Assembly: GCF_014596085.1 (NCBI RefSeq)
Contig: NZ_JACCJY010000001.1
Coordinates: 62,001-126,000 of the forward strand
DNA: 64,000 bases
Direction of reading: 5' to 3'
DNA from: Azospirillum tabaci
GTDB taxonomy: Bacteria; Pseudomonadota; Alphaproteobacteria; Azospirillales; Azospirillaceae
The notes beneath the pieces are model-generated. The model did not search any database. It was given only the letters and a program-made list of their open reading frames with translations, and was not told where the DNA came from. A program made the position numbers and the translations under genes. This document shows, piece after piece, positions 8,905 to 17,036 of this stretch (position 1 is the first letter of the stretch; every line of letters starts with the position of its first letter).

Positions 8905-9237
8905 ATGCCCTACGTCGTGACGGAAGACTGCATCAAGTGCAAGTACACCGATTGCGTCGAGGTCTGCCCCGTGGATTGTTTCTACGAGGGCGAGAACATG
9001 CTGGTCATCCACCCGGATGAGTGCATCGACTGCGGCGTGTGCGAGCCGGAGTGTCCGGCGGAGGCCATCGTGCCGGACACCGACGGCCGCGCGGAGAAGT
9101 GGATGGAGCTGAACCGCGACTACGCGGCGCAGTGGCCCAACCTGACCCGCAAGAAGGATGCCCTGCCCGACGCCGACGCCATGAAGGGCGTGGATGGCAA
9201 GTTCGAGAAGTTCTTCTCCCCGAAGGCCGGCGGCTAA
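8905..9237 (+). CDS. fdxA: seven-iron ferredoxin FdxA
   Basis: A 110-residue 7Fe ferredoxin. Cysteines 9, 17 and 21 plus the CxxCxxCxxxCP set at 40-43-46-50 provide one [3Fe-4S] and one [4Fe-4S] cluster, as in Azotobacter FdI/FdxA proteins. It is a low-potential electron carrier in the cytoplasm; family members are used in nitrogen-fixation or general redox supply. The C-terminal half (residues 60-110) matches the alphaproteobacterial FdxA extension. SD GGAGAACG precedes the ATG. An in-frame start at 8863 is rejected. It is followed by carD, a common neighbour in this class. Confidence 0.95.
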   Translation: MPYVVTEDCIKCKYTDCVEVCPVDCFYEGENMLVIHPDECIDCGVCEPECPAEAIVPDTDGRAEKWMELNRDYAAQWPNLTRKKDALPDADAMKGVDGKFEKFFSPKAGG

Positions 9238-9348
9238 GCTGAGTCGGGACTATTGCTGCGCATGGCGTTCTTTTGTCGCCATGCAAAAACGACAGGTCGG
9301 CCATCGGCGGGCAACGTCAGAATCCGGACGGCTGCCCGCGCGTAGCCT

Positions 9349-9377
9349 TTGTAACCCGGCCGTAACATCGCTATAAT
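9349..9377 (+). promoter_or_regulatory. sigma-70-type promoter for carD
   Basis: TTGTAA (9349-9354), 17-bp spacer, TATAAT (9372-9377): a near-consensus housekeeping promoter, rare in this GC-rich DNA. Transcription would begin near 9384, leaving a leader of about 170 nt before carD with a small GCCCC/GGGGC hairpin near 9504-9520. Confidence 0.7.
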
Positions 9378-9556
9378 ACGCGCCCGGAGCCGGCCTCAGC
9401 GTCATTGCCGGATTTCCCATCGACCAAGGGCTCAGTGCAACAGTGCGCGGCGTGGAGGACCCCATCCCCACGGTGTGTCGTTGTCACCGGGCCTTTTTCG
9501 CCCCCTCCACCGGGGCGGCAAAATGGCGCGATCGCGAGAAGTGAGAGCCAACCCAA

Positions 9557-10057
9557 ATGTCGAACAAGCTTGACTTCGAGGCCGGTGACTTCGTCGTCTA
9601 CCCGGCCCATGGCGTCGGTCGGGTCGAGGGAATCGAGACCCACAGCATCGCTGGCATGGATGTTCAGCTCTACGCGATCACGTTCGAAAAAGAGCGCATG
9701 ACGCTCAAGGTTCCGGTCGGCAAGGCCAAGGCCGCCGGCCTGCGCCGCCTCAGCACGAAGGACCGCATCAAGGTCGCCCTGGAGACGCTGCAGGGCCGTT
9801 CGCGCGTCCGCCGCACGATGTGGAGCCGCCGCGCTCAGGAGTATGAGGCCAAGATCAACTCGGGCGACCCGGTGGCCATCGCGGAGGTCGTGCGCGACCT
9901 GTACCGCGGCGCCGACCAGTCCGACCAGTCTTACAGCGAGCGCCAGATCTATCAGGCCGCCCTGGAGCGTCTGGCCCGCGAACTGGCCGCCGTCGAGAAG
10001 ATCGACGAGACCAAGGCCACCGAGCGGCTGGAGCTGGTCCTCAAGAAGGCCGCCTGA
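9557..10057 (+). CDS. carD: CarD/CdnL-family transcription regulator
   Basis: A 166-residue CarD-family protein. The N-terminal RNA-polymerase-interaction domain, about residues 5-65, begins with FEAGDFVVYPAHGVGRVEGI and is followed by a helical DNA-binding C-terminal domain. CarD/CdnL binds the beta subunit and stabilises open complexes at rRNA and other promoters. Length matches the alphaproteobacterial family. It has its own strong promoter and a terminator downstream, so it is expressed largely independently of fdxA. Confidence 0.94.
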   Translation: MSNKLDFEAGDFVVYPAHGVGRVEGIETHSIAGMDVQLYAITFEKERMTLKVPVGKAKAAGLRRLSTKDRIKVALETLQGRSRVRRTMWSRRAQEYEAKINSGDPVAIAEVVRDLYRGADQSDQSYSERQIYQAALERLARELAAVEKIDETKATERLELVLKKAA

Positions 10058-10071
10058 CTTTGGATGAGAAC

Positions 10072-10202
10072 CCTCTCCCGCCCCGGGAGAGGGTGCCTGC
10101 GAAGCAGGCGGGTGAGGGTCGCACGAGGATCGGGGTGCTTATCCTTGGTGGCACCCTCACCCTCCCACCGCTTCGCGGCGGGTCCCTCCCTCTCCCGGGA
10201 CG
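10072..10202. repeat. REP-like palindromic element, CTCTCCC/GGGAGAG class
   Basis: The segment starts with the hairpin ccctctcccgccccgggagaggg and a gcctgcgaagcaggc stem, and ends with a mirror-image copy (caccctcaccctcccaccgc to tccctctcccgggac). Related copies are at 45659-45778 and 58919-58947. It lies between carD and its apparent terminator. Confidence 0.75.
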
Positions 10203-10240
10203 GAAGCGGGAACCGGTTTCCGATTGTGATGTTGACGATG

Positions 10241-10272
10241 AAGGCGCGGCGCTTTGGCCGCGCCTTTGTCTT
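10241..10272 (+). terminator. intrinsic terminator downstream of carD
   Basis: Perfect 10-bp stem aaggcgcggc / gccgcgcctt (10241-10250 and 10257-10266) with a 6-nt loop, followed by a short T-rich stretch. Confidence 0.65.
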
Positions 10273-10372
10273 AAGTTTTCGTCTTTCGCCGGGTCCGCGC
10301 GGCGCCTACACTCCCGCCCCCGGCCTGTTCTGGGCCGGTCCGTGACCGCTGGATGGGGTGAGCGTCTCCGGC

Positions 10373-11188
10373 ATGTCTGAAGCGCAGAAATTCATCGATC
10401 TCCGAAACCCGCGGCGCATCTGGGCCGTCGGCTCGATCCACGCGCAGACGGACCATCTCCACGCCGTGCACGAGGTGATCGCGGCGCGCTTCCTGCCCGG
10501 CGACCGGCTCGTCTATCTCGGCAACATGGTCGGCTGGGGCGAACGGGTTCTGGAGACGGTGGACGCGTTGCTGGCCTTCCGCACTTGGCTGCTGAGCTGG
10601 CGGGGCATGGAGGCCGGCGACATCGTCTATCTGCGCGGCGCGCAGGAGGAGATGTGGCACAAGCTGCTCCAGCTCCAGTTCGCGCCCGATCCGCAGCAGG
10701 TTCTCGACTGGATGACCCGCCACGGGGCGGGGGCCACGCTGGCCGCCTATGGCGGCACGGTGGAGCAGGGCATGGCGGCCGCCCGCGGCGGCACCATGAC
10801 GCTCGGCCGCTGGACCCAGGGGTTGCGTCAGGCGATGCACGCGCAGCCCGGTCACGAAAATGTGTTCAACACCCTGCGCCGTGCCGCCTACTGCACCGGC
10901 CCGGAGCCTGGGGAGGGCGGCGTGCTGCTGGTCAGCGCCGGTGTGGACACCCGCCGCCCGCTGAACCACCAGGGCGACGCCTTCTGGTGGGGGGCTCCCG
11001 GTTTCGCCCAGATGTCAGAGCCTTATGGTGGTTTCGCCCGCGTCGTGCGGGGCTACGACCCGGCCCGCAAGGGTGTGGCCGTGACCGACCGCGTGGCGAC
11101 CCTGGACGGCAATTGCGGGTTGGGTGGGCACCTCGTTTGTGGATGCCTGTCGCCTTCGGGTGAGATCCTGGACCTGTTCCAGGTCTGA
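10373..11188 (+). CDS. metallophosphoesterase-fold protein with degenerate active site
   Basis: A 271-residue protein with the layout of bacterial PPP/ApaH-like phosphoesterases. Motif positions are recognisable but the metal ligands are altered: GSIHAQ (20-25) replaces GDxHG, YLGNMVGWG (48-56) replaces the GDxVDRG box, LRGAQEEM (87-94) replaces GNHD/E, and the later SAGVD replaces the HAG motif. It is therefore probably a pseudoenzyme or scaffold. A GTG at 10358 would add five residues. It sits between carD and rpoH, all on the same strand, and may be cotranscribed only weakly because of the terminator upstream. Confidence 0.75.
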   Translation: MSEAQKFIDLRNPRRIWAVGSIHAQTDHLHAVHEVIAARFLPGDRLVYLGNMVGWGERVLETVDALLAFRTWLLSWRGMEAGDIVYLRGAQEEMWHKLLQLQFAPDPQQVLDWMTRHGAGATLAAYGGTVEQGMAAARGGTMTLGRWTQGLRQAMHAQPGHENVFNTLRRAAYCTGPEPGEGGVLLVSAGVDTRRPLNHQGDAFWWGAPGFAQMSEPYGGFARVVRGYDPARKGVAVTDRVATLDGNCGLGGHLVCGCLSPSGEILDLFQV

Positions 11189-11260
11189 CCCATCTCCCTT
11201 TTTCCTTAACCGTCTTACCCATCCCTTCGGCCTCCGCCACCGAATCCCTTCCGGTGCGGA

Positions 11261-11290
11261 TGATCCGAAACGTCTTGTGCTGCGTATGAC
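11261..11290 (+). promoter_or_regulatory. RpoE (ChrR-type sigma) promoter candidate for rpoH
   Basis: TGATCC (11261-11266), 18-bp spacer, TATGAC (11285-11290). This matches the TGATCC-N18-TA pattern of Rhodobacter RpoE/ChrR-controlled promoters and has the same first box and spacing as the candidate upstream of this window's rpoE gene. Start of transcription would be near 11297, about 165 nt before rpoH. Confidence 0.6.
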
Positions 11291-11462
11291 GTGCAACAGG
11301 GCGAGGGGAACGGCTGTTGTCCCAACCGTCGGCAATCCGAGGCGAACCGGCCCCGGTGAACCGACGGATCATTGGACCTGAGGGGGCCTGTCCCTTCGGA
11401 CTCCGCAGCACAGGGCACGAGCAGCCTGAAACGCGGCCGCCCAGACGGGAAGGAAGGGACGT

Positions 11463-12365
11463 ATGGCTTACATCGACGATCCCGAGACTCAGCGCGCGAA
11501 CCTGAGTTTCATCAAGGCCTCCATGCGTGAGCCTCTGCTGACGCGCGACCACGAATTCGATCTGGCCCGCAAATGGCGCGAGGGCGGCGACGAACGGGCC
11601 CTTCACGAGCTGGTCCGCGCCTACACCCGGCTGGTGGTGGCGACCGCCGCGCGGTTCCGCAATTACGGCCTGCCGATGGGCGACCTGGTGCAGGAGGGCA
11701 ATGTCGGGCTGATGCAGGCGGCCAGCCGGTTCGAGCCGGACCGCGAGGTTCGTTTCTCGACCTACGCGGCCTGGTGGATCCGCTCGGCGATGCAGGACTA
11801 CATCCTGCGCAACTGGTCCATCGTCCGCACCGGCACCACCGCCGCGCAGAAGTCGCTGTTCTTCAACCTGCGCCGCCTGCGTGCCCGCATCGAGAGCCTC
11901 AGCCAGGGCGGCACCGGTTCCGGCAACGGCCTGACCAAGGAGGGGCGGGAGTGGATCGCCGGCGAACTCCAGGTCGACGTGACCGAGGTGGAGGCGATGG
12001 AGATGCGCCTGTCCGCGTCCGACCAGTCGCTGAACTCCCCGGTCGCCGACGGCTCCGACGAGGATTGGCAGGACTTCCTGGCCGACCAGCGCCCTTCGCC
12101 GGAGGAGGTGGTGATCGGCATGCGCGACAGCCGCACCCGCTCGCAGTGGCTGGCCGAGGCGCTGGGCGAACTCAGCCCGCGCGAACGCACCATCATCCAG
12201 GAGCGCCGCCTGCGCGAGGAGGGCGCCACCCTGGAGGAGCTGGGCCGCGAGCTGGGGGTGAGCAAGGAGCGCGTGCGGCAGCTTGAACATCGCGCGCTTT
12301 TGAAGCTGCGCCAGTCGATGCTGAAGCGGGTGGAGGGGTTCGGGGATCTGCTGGCGGACGCGTAG
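11463..12365 (+). CDS. rpoH: RNA polymerase sigma-32-type factor RpoH
   Basis: A 300-residue heat-shock-type sigma factor. Region 2 spans about 45-121 (GDLVQEGNVGLMQAASRF, RFSTYAAWWIRSAMQDYILR); the RpoH box QKSLFFNLRR is at 129-138 and distinguishes it from RpoD; region 4 HTH is near 255-290 (TLEELGRELGVSKERVRQLE). Start has a good AAGGAAGGGAC site. Alphaproteobacteria, especially Azospirillum, carry several RpoH paralogs. The upstream TGATCC-N18 promoter suggests this one is under RpoE control, as RpoHII is in Rhodobacter, but the paralog cannot be assigned from this sequence alone. Confidence 0.95.
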   Translation: MAYIDDPETQRANLSFIKASMREPLLTRDHEFDLARKWREGGDERALHELVRAYTRLVVATAARFRNYGLPMGDLVQEGNVGLMQAASRFEPDREVRFSTYAAWWIRSAMQDYILRNWSIVRTGTTAAQKSLFFNLRRLRARIESLSQGGTGSGNGLTKEGREWIAGELQVDVTEVEAMEMRLSASDQSLNSPVADGSDEDWQDFLADQRPSPEEVVIGMRDSRTRSQWLAEALGELSPRERTIIQERRLREEGATLEELGRELGVSKERVRQLEHRALLKLRQSMLKRVEGFGDLLADA

Positions 12366-12371
12366 CAGACC

Positions 12372-12430
12372 GCTTGCCCCCACCCTGGCCCTCCCCCGCT
12401 GTCGCAGGGGAGGGTTAGGGAGGGGGCAGG
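12372..12430. repeat. REP-like palindromic element, CCCCCGC/GCAGGGG class
   Basis: A ccctcccccgctgtcgcaggggaggg hairpin flanked by ttgcccccaccctgg and gggagggggcagg, in the gap between the convergent rpoH and cyclase genes. It is close to the copies at 3852 and 57372. It may also act as a bidirectional terminator. Confidence 0.75.
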
Positions 12431-12451
12431 TTGCGGTGGGGCAAAGCCGCT

Positions 12452-14425
12452 CTACGCCTTCTCCTCCTCCCGAACCGCCCCCGCACCATCTCCCCCGCCA
12501 TCGCCATCCAGAGTCACCCGCCACACCTCGGTCGTGCCGGTGCGTCCGCGGAGCGTGCGGTCGCCGACGCAGTCCAGCGGGGCGGCGCCGTCGCCCTGGA
12601 AGGCGGTGGCGGCGCTGGACAGGACGATGACCTCCTCGTCCCCCTGCAGGGCGGAGGCCAGCTCCTCGATGCGGGCGGCGACGTTCACGGTGTCGCCGAC
12701 GATCGTGTAGTTGATCCGGCTCACCGAGCCGATGTTGCCGACCACCACCGGCCCGGAATGCAGGCCGATGCGCACGCGGATCGGCGGCAGCCCCTCCGCC
12801 GCGCGGCGACGGTTGCCCGCGCGCACGGCGCGGGTGATGGCGTGGGCGGCGCGCAGCGCGCGGGCGGCGTGGTCCGGCTGCTCCTCCGGCGCGCCCCAGA
12901 AAGCCATGATGGCGTCGCCGATGAACTTGTCCACCGTGCCGCCCTCCGCCTCGATGCAGTTGGCGAGCAGGGTGAAATGCTCGTTCAGCAGGGCGGCGGT
13001 GTCGGCGGCGCCCATATGCTCGGCCATGCGGGAGAAGCCGCGGATGTCGGTGAACATCACCGTCACCTCCCGCTCCTCCGACTGGAAACTGGTCAGGCCG
13101 CCGCGGCGGTGCATCAGCCGCAGCACCAGAGCCTTCGGCACATAGGTCTCGAACCAGCGCAGGCCGGCGACCATGGCGTTGAAGGCGCTGTTGGCGCGGG
13201 CCAGCTCGCGCAGGCGCGAATCGGGCAGTTCGGCGATCTCGCGGAACTCGAAGGTCCGGACGCGGTCGGCGGCCTCGGCCAGGTGGGCCACCTGGGTGCT
13301 GATGCGCCGCCCGACGATCAGCGCCACCGCCACCGAGATCAGCAGGATGCCCAGCCCGGCGAGGCCGGTGGTGTAGAGGCGGCGGACCTCCGCGCTGGCC
13401 TCGTTGGCGCGGAAGCTGATGCCGATGATCCAGTCCTGCTGGCCGTAGCCGGCCATGCTGCGCATCAGGAACAGGTAATCCTCGTCCAGCACGTTGACGA
13501 TCCGGCCCTCCACCCGCTTCTTCAAGGCGTCCACCGGCTGGCCGGTCTGCCAGAGCGCCGCCAGCGCCGGGTCGGCCACCTGATCGATGCGCGGCAGGGG
13601 CGGGCCGTCGGTCTTGGTGGAGAAGTCGAACTTCATGCCAGCCAGCGACGGGTGGGCCAGCACATGCTGCCGGTCGAACAGGACGAAGGCGTTCAGCCCC
13701 TGCTCCACATAAAGCGTGGACAGGAAGCGCGACAGGTCGCCCAGCGACACGCCGACGACCACCTGCCCCAGATAGACGCCGTTGCGCCGCACCGGCTGGA
13801 ACAGGGTGACGAAGCTGGTCCCCGCCTCCTTCGACCACAGCGGGTCGGCCCAGACGGCGGTGGTGCGGTCGGCGCCGTTGCGCAGCTCCGGCCCCAGTTC
13901 CGGCTCGTGGCGCAGATCCTCCCGCCCGATGTGGAGCTGGTTGCCCAAGCGGTCGGCGCGCAGGCCGGTGCGGTTGGGATGGAAGAAGGCGATGCCCGTG
14001 ACGTCCGGCGCCCCGGCCAGCGCGCCGCGCAGCGTGTCCTGGAGCGAGCGGGAATCGGCGGGGTCCAGCTCCCCCCGCTCCATCAGTCCGGCCACGAAAC
14101 GGGCCATGTCCCGCGCGGGGTTGAGCTGGTTGCGGATGCGCACCTCCACCCCCGACAGGGCGAGGTCGGCGCGGTCGTTCAGCAGCGTGAAGGTGTTCCG
14201 GCTGGCGCTGACGAGGCCGAGCACCAGAACGCTGGCCACCGCCAGCAGCATCAGCGACCCGAAGCCCGCCACCAGCACCGCCGCGATGGGCAGGCGCAGG
14301 CGCGGGCGGCCCAGCGCGGGCGGACGCGTCCGGCGCGCACCACCCTTTTTGCGCACGGCCTCCTTCAGCCCGGAGACGCGCAAGCCGGTTCGCAGAAAAC
14401 GCCGTTTGGTGGGGTGGTCAGCCAT
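12452..14425 (-). CDS. membrane-bound class III adenylate/guanylate cyclase
   Basis: A 657-residue sensor cyclase: basic cytoplasmic head, TM1 at about 47-72, a large periplasmic Cache-type sensory region (about 75-375), TM2 near 385-405, a HAMP-like linker, and a C-terminal class III cyclase domain (about 465-625). Catalytic motifs are intact: MFTDIRGFS and DKFIGDAIMAFWG carry the metal aspartates, and IVGDTVNVAARIE is the transition-state segment. It makes cAMP (or cGMP; the specificity residues were not resolved) in response to an extracytoplasmic signal. The ATG at 14425 is preferred over one at 14494. The tail is acidic. Confidence 0.9.
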   Translation of the reverse strand: MADHPTKRRFLRTGLRVSGLKEAVRKKGGARRTRPPALGRPRLRLPIAAVLVAGFGSLMLLAVASVLVLGLVSASRNTFTLLNDRADLALSGVEVRIRNQLNPARDMARFVAGLMERGELDPADSRSLQDTLRGALAGAPDVTGIAFFHPNRTGLRADRLGNQLHIGREDLRHEPELGPELRNGADRTTAVWADPLWSKEAGTSFVTLFQPVRRNGVYLGQVVVGVSLGDLSRFLSTLYVEQGLNAFVLFDRQHVLAHPSLAGMKFDFSTKTDGPPLPRIDQVADPALAALWQTGQPVDALKKRVEGRIVNVLDEDYLFLMRSMAGYGQQDWIIGISFRANEASAEVRRLYTTGLAGLGILLISVAVALIVGRRISTQVAHLAEAADRVRTFEFREIAELPDSRLRELARANSAFNAMVAGLRWFETYVPKALVLRLMHRRGGLTSFQSEEREVTVMFTDIRGFSRMAEHMGAADTAALLNEHFTLLANCIEAEGGTVDKFIGDAIMAFWGAPEEQPDHAARALRAAHAITRAVRAGNRRRAAEGLPPIRVRIGLHSGPVVVGNIGSVSRINYTIVGDTVNVAARIEELASALQGDEEVIVLSSAATAFQGDGAAPLDCVGDRTLRGRTGTTEVWRVTLDGDGGGDGAGAVREEEKA

Positions 14426-14516
14426 GGCGAGAAGCCTACAGGACGCACGCGGCCATCGGCAATCGGCCATCGCGCCGCGTCCTGTAACGGTCACCCCGCC
14501 TTCAACCCGGCGTTTG

Positions 14517-15983
14517 TCAGCCGGTGATGATCTTCACGTGGCGTCCGGGCTCGATCGGCGTGCCCGGCGGCAGATCGTTGATGATCCGGAACAACTCCTC
14601 CGCGTAGGGCTCCCGCGGCATCTGGCGGACGAAGCCCTCCACGCTGTCGCCGGGGCGGGCGGTCAGCACACGGATTCGCCGGGGCTGGTAGGACGCGGCT
14701 TCCTGCCGGGTCAGCCGGCGGAAGCTGCCGGCGGTCTGGCGGAAGTCCGCGTCGAAGCGGGACAGCGCGCCGCCGGGGGCCAGGAAGGTGAAGCGGTAGA
14801 GGGTGCCGGAGTCGGCGCGGATGGCGACCAGCCGCACGTCCACCGCCCCGGCGTCGGTCTTGCCCTGGGTCAGTGCGGTGGCCGCCGGCATGCCGTTGAC
14901 GGTGAAGGATTGCAGCCCCTGCAACGGCGCCCCCTGCGCCCAGGTGCCGGTCAGATAGGCGGCGGGATCGCGCCCGCCCGGCGCCTTGCCGCCGTCGAAC
15001 ACGATGGCGCCGCCGTTGGGACCCTTGGCGATCACCTGCTGCGCCCCATTGAGCAGGCTGTAGCCCTGCGGCACGTCGAAGGCGATGCCCAGCTGCGGGT
15101 GGGCGAAGGTCCGGCCGCGGACGAAGCCGTTCTCCGGGCTGTCGCCGTAGATCACCCCGTCCATCGCCGCCATGTAGGGATCGACGGGCCGCGCCCCGCG
15201 GGGCAGCTCGCGGGCGATGGCCGCCGCCTCGTCGACGCGCGACGCGGTCTGCGGGTGGGTGGCGAAGAAGTCGAAGCCGCCCTCGGCCGCGCCCTTGCCG
15301 GAACGCAAGCCGGAATATTGGGTGTCGCGGCGCATGGTCTCCAGGAAGGTCGCCATGGCGAAGGGGTCGTAGCCGGCGCGGTGCAAATACTCGATGCCCA
15401 GCCGGTCGGCCTCCGTCTCCTGGCCGCGGGAGTAGCGGGCGAGCAGGGCGGTGCCGCCGATGTTGGCGATCTGCGCCAGCTCCGGGCTGCCCAGCACGAG
15501 GCCGATACCGGCGGCGAGCAGACCGGCGATGGTCTGGTTGGTCTGACGCTCCTGGCCATGGTGGGCGATGACGTGGCCGATCTCGTGCCCCAGCACGCTC
15601 GCCACCTCGGCCTCGTCCTTGGCGAGCGCCAGCAGGCCGCGGGTGATGTAGACGTAGCCGCCGGGCAGGGCGAAGGCGTTCACCACGTCGCTGTCCAGAA
15701 CGGTGAAGGTCCAGGGGCCGGAACGGTCGGTCTGGGCGGCCAGCCGGTTGCCGATGCCGGTGATGTAGGCCTGCAGCCGCTGGTCGGGATAGGCCCCGCC
15801 ATACTGGGCGAGGATCTTGGGATGCTCCTGCGCGCCGATGGACTCCTCGCTGCCGCCGAGCAGCTGGGCGCTGGCCGGGGCGCAGGCCGAGGTGAGCAGC
15901 AGGACGGCCAGCCCCGCGGCGGCGATCCGGCGCAGCGGAGACAGGGAAGACGGCTTGCGTTCGGTCGTCGGTTCGGGCGTCAT
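14517..15983 (-). CDS. M48-family metalloprotease lipoprotein
   Basis: A 488-residue zinc metallopeptidase. The signal peptide has a lipobox-like LLTSAC (Cys34), so it is probably a lipoprotein facing the periplasm. The zinc site HEIGH (133-137) and a downstream QETEADRLGIEYL glutamate are those of M48 peptidases. The C-terminal third ends in a LysM-like segment (RVLTARPGDSVEGFV to LPPGTPIEPGRHVKI). It resembles BepA/YfgC-type proteases, which check outer-membrane protein assembly. It is divergent from the nuclease-like gene (85-bp gap). Confidence 0.9.
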   Translation of the reverse strand: MTPEPTTERKPSSLSPLRRIAAAGLAVLLLTSACAPASAQLLGGSEESIGAQEHPKILAQYGGAYPDQRLQAYITGIGNRLAAQTDRSGPWTFTVLDSDVVNAFALPGGYVYITRGLLALAKDEAEVASVLGHEIGHVIAHHGQERQTNQTIAGLLAAGIGLVLGSPELAQIANIGGTALLARYSRGQETEADRLGIEYLHRAGYDPFAMATFLETMRRDTQYSGLRSGKGAAEGGFDFFATHPQTASRVDEAAAIARELPRGARPVDPYMAAMDGVIYGDSPENGFVRGRTFAHPQLGIAFDVPQGYSLLNGAQQVIAKGPNGGAIVFDGGKAPGGRDPAAYLTGTWAQGAPLQGLQSFTVNGMPAATALTQGKTDAGAVDVRLVAIRADSGTLYRFTFLAPGGALSRFDADFRQTAGSFRRLTRQEAASYQPRRIRVLTARPGDSVEGFVRQMPREPYAEELFRIINDLPPGTPIEPGRHVKIITG

Positions 15984-16067
15984 GAGTCGTCATATCGGAA
16001 AGGGGCTCGCAGAGATCAAACTCCCCGCCCGGCCCGCCTGTTCCACGGCTTCCCACCTTCCCCCGCC

Positions 16068-16907
16068 ATGCCGCGCCGCATTCCTTCGCTGATGCTGTCC
16101 GCCCTGCTGCTGCTGGCGAATACCGCCGGGCCGCCGGAACTGCGCGTCGCCGCGGTGACCGACGGCGCCACGCTGCTGCTGGAGGACGGCCGCAGCCTGC
16201 GTCTGGCCGGCATCGAGCCCGCAGCACCGCCCATGGGGGCGGAGCCGGGCCAGAGCTGGCCGCTGGCCGAGGCGGCGGCGAGGGCGCTGGCGGAGCTGGC
16301 CCTCGGGCAGCGCCTGACGGTGCGGGGGGAGGCGCGGACCGACCGGCACGGGCGCCTGCTGGCCCAGGTGGTGCGCGGCGACGGGCTGTGGCTCCAGGGC
16401 GAACTGCTGGCGCGCGGCCTTGCCCGCGTGCACACCCGGCCCGACGCCCGCGCCCTGGCCCGCGAAATGCTGGCGGCGGAGGCCGGCGCGCGGGCGGCCG
16501 AGCGCGGCATCTGGCGGACCCGCGCCTACGCCGTGCGTGCCGCCGACCCGGACGCGCTGCGCCGGGACCGCGACAGCTTCCAGATCGTCGAGGGGCGGGT
16601 GCTGCGGGTGAGCAAGGCGGGCGGCGACGCCTATCTGGACTTCGGCGAGGATTGGAAGACCGACGTCACCGTGCACATCGGGCGCGCCGCGTTGCGCGAG
16701 TTCGTCGCCGCCGGCATCGACCCGCTGTCCTACGAGGGCCGAGTCGTCCGCGTGCGCGGCTGGGTGGGCTTGCGCGCCGGCCCGCTGATCGAGGCGACCC
16801 ATCCCGAGCAGATCGAGCGTCTGGACGGCCATGGCCCACCCGTCCGCGCCGCACAGCATGATTCAGCCCCGCCGCCGGATGTCGCCGATGACGAGGATGA
16901 GGAGTGA
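16068..16907 (+). CDS. secreted staphylococcal-nuclease-like protein
   Basis: A 279-residue protein with an N-terminal signal segment (MPRRIPSLMLSALLLLANTA) and an SNase-fold domain at about 25-140. Key motifs are RLAGIE (45-50, catalytic Arg45 position) and the DRHGRLLAQV segment (92-101). The second half (about 150-260) looks like an extra OB-type domain with VRGWVGLRAGPLIEATHPEQIE. Active-site completeness is uncertain: the expected second arginine lies in the AERGIW segment. The protein ends in an acidic tail. The frame is open far upstream, but the ATG at 16068 starts the signal peptide. Confidence 0.8.
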   Translation: MPRRIPSLMLSALLLLANTAGPPELRVAAVTDGATLLLEDGRSLRLAGIEPAAPPMGAEPGQSWPLAEAAARALAELALGQRLTVRGEARTDRHGRLLAQVVRGDGLWLQGELLARGLARVHTRPDARALAREMLAAEAGARAAERGIWRTRAYAVRAADPDALRRDRDSFQIVEGRVLRVSKAGGDAYLDFGEDWKTDVTVHIGRAALREFVAAGIDPLSYEGRVVRVRGWVGLRAGPLIEATHPEQIERLDGHGPPVRAAQHDSAPPPDVADDEDEE

Positions 16908-17036
16908 GCCAGTGGCGGAGGCCGGACCGGCGCCCTACACTCGCTGCGGACCGGCACCGGGAATGATTGGGCCGGATTCCTTGGATCGGCTACTCTGTGG
17001 GCCGGACGATCCGGCCCGGACTGACAGGACCCCTTC

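Noticed and set aside
10932..13838. 968-residue minus-strand frame over rpoH and the cyclase
   Set aside because: It crosses several genes with intact motifs on both strands; its low-complexity sequence is a codon shadow.
13782..16067. Long upstream extension of the nuclease-like frame
   Set aside because: It overlaps the whole M48 gene and the cyclase 5' end; the signal peptide starts only at 16068.
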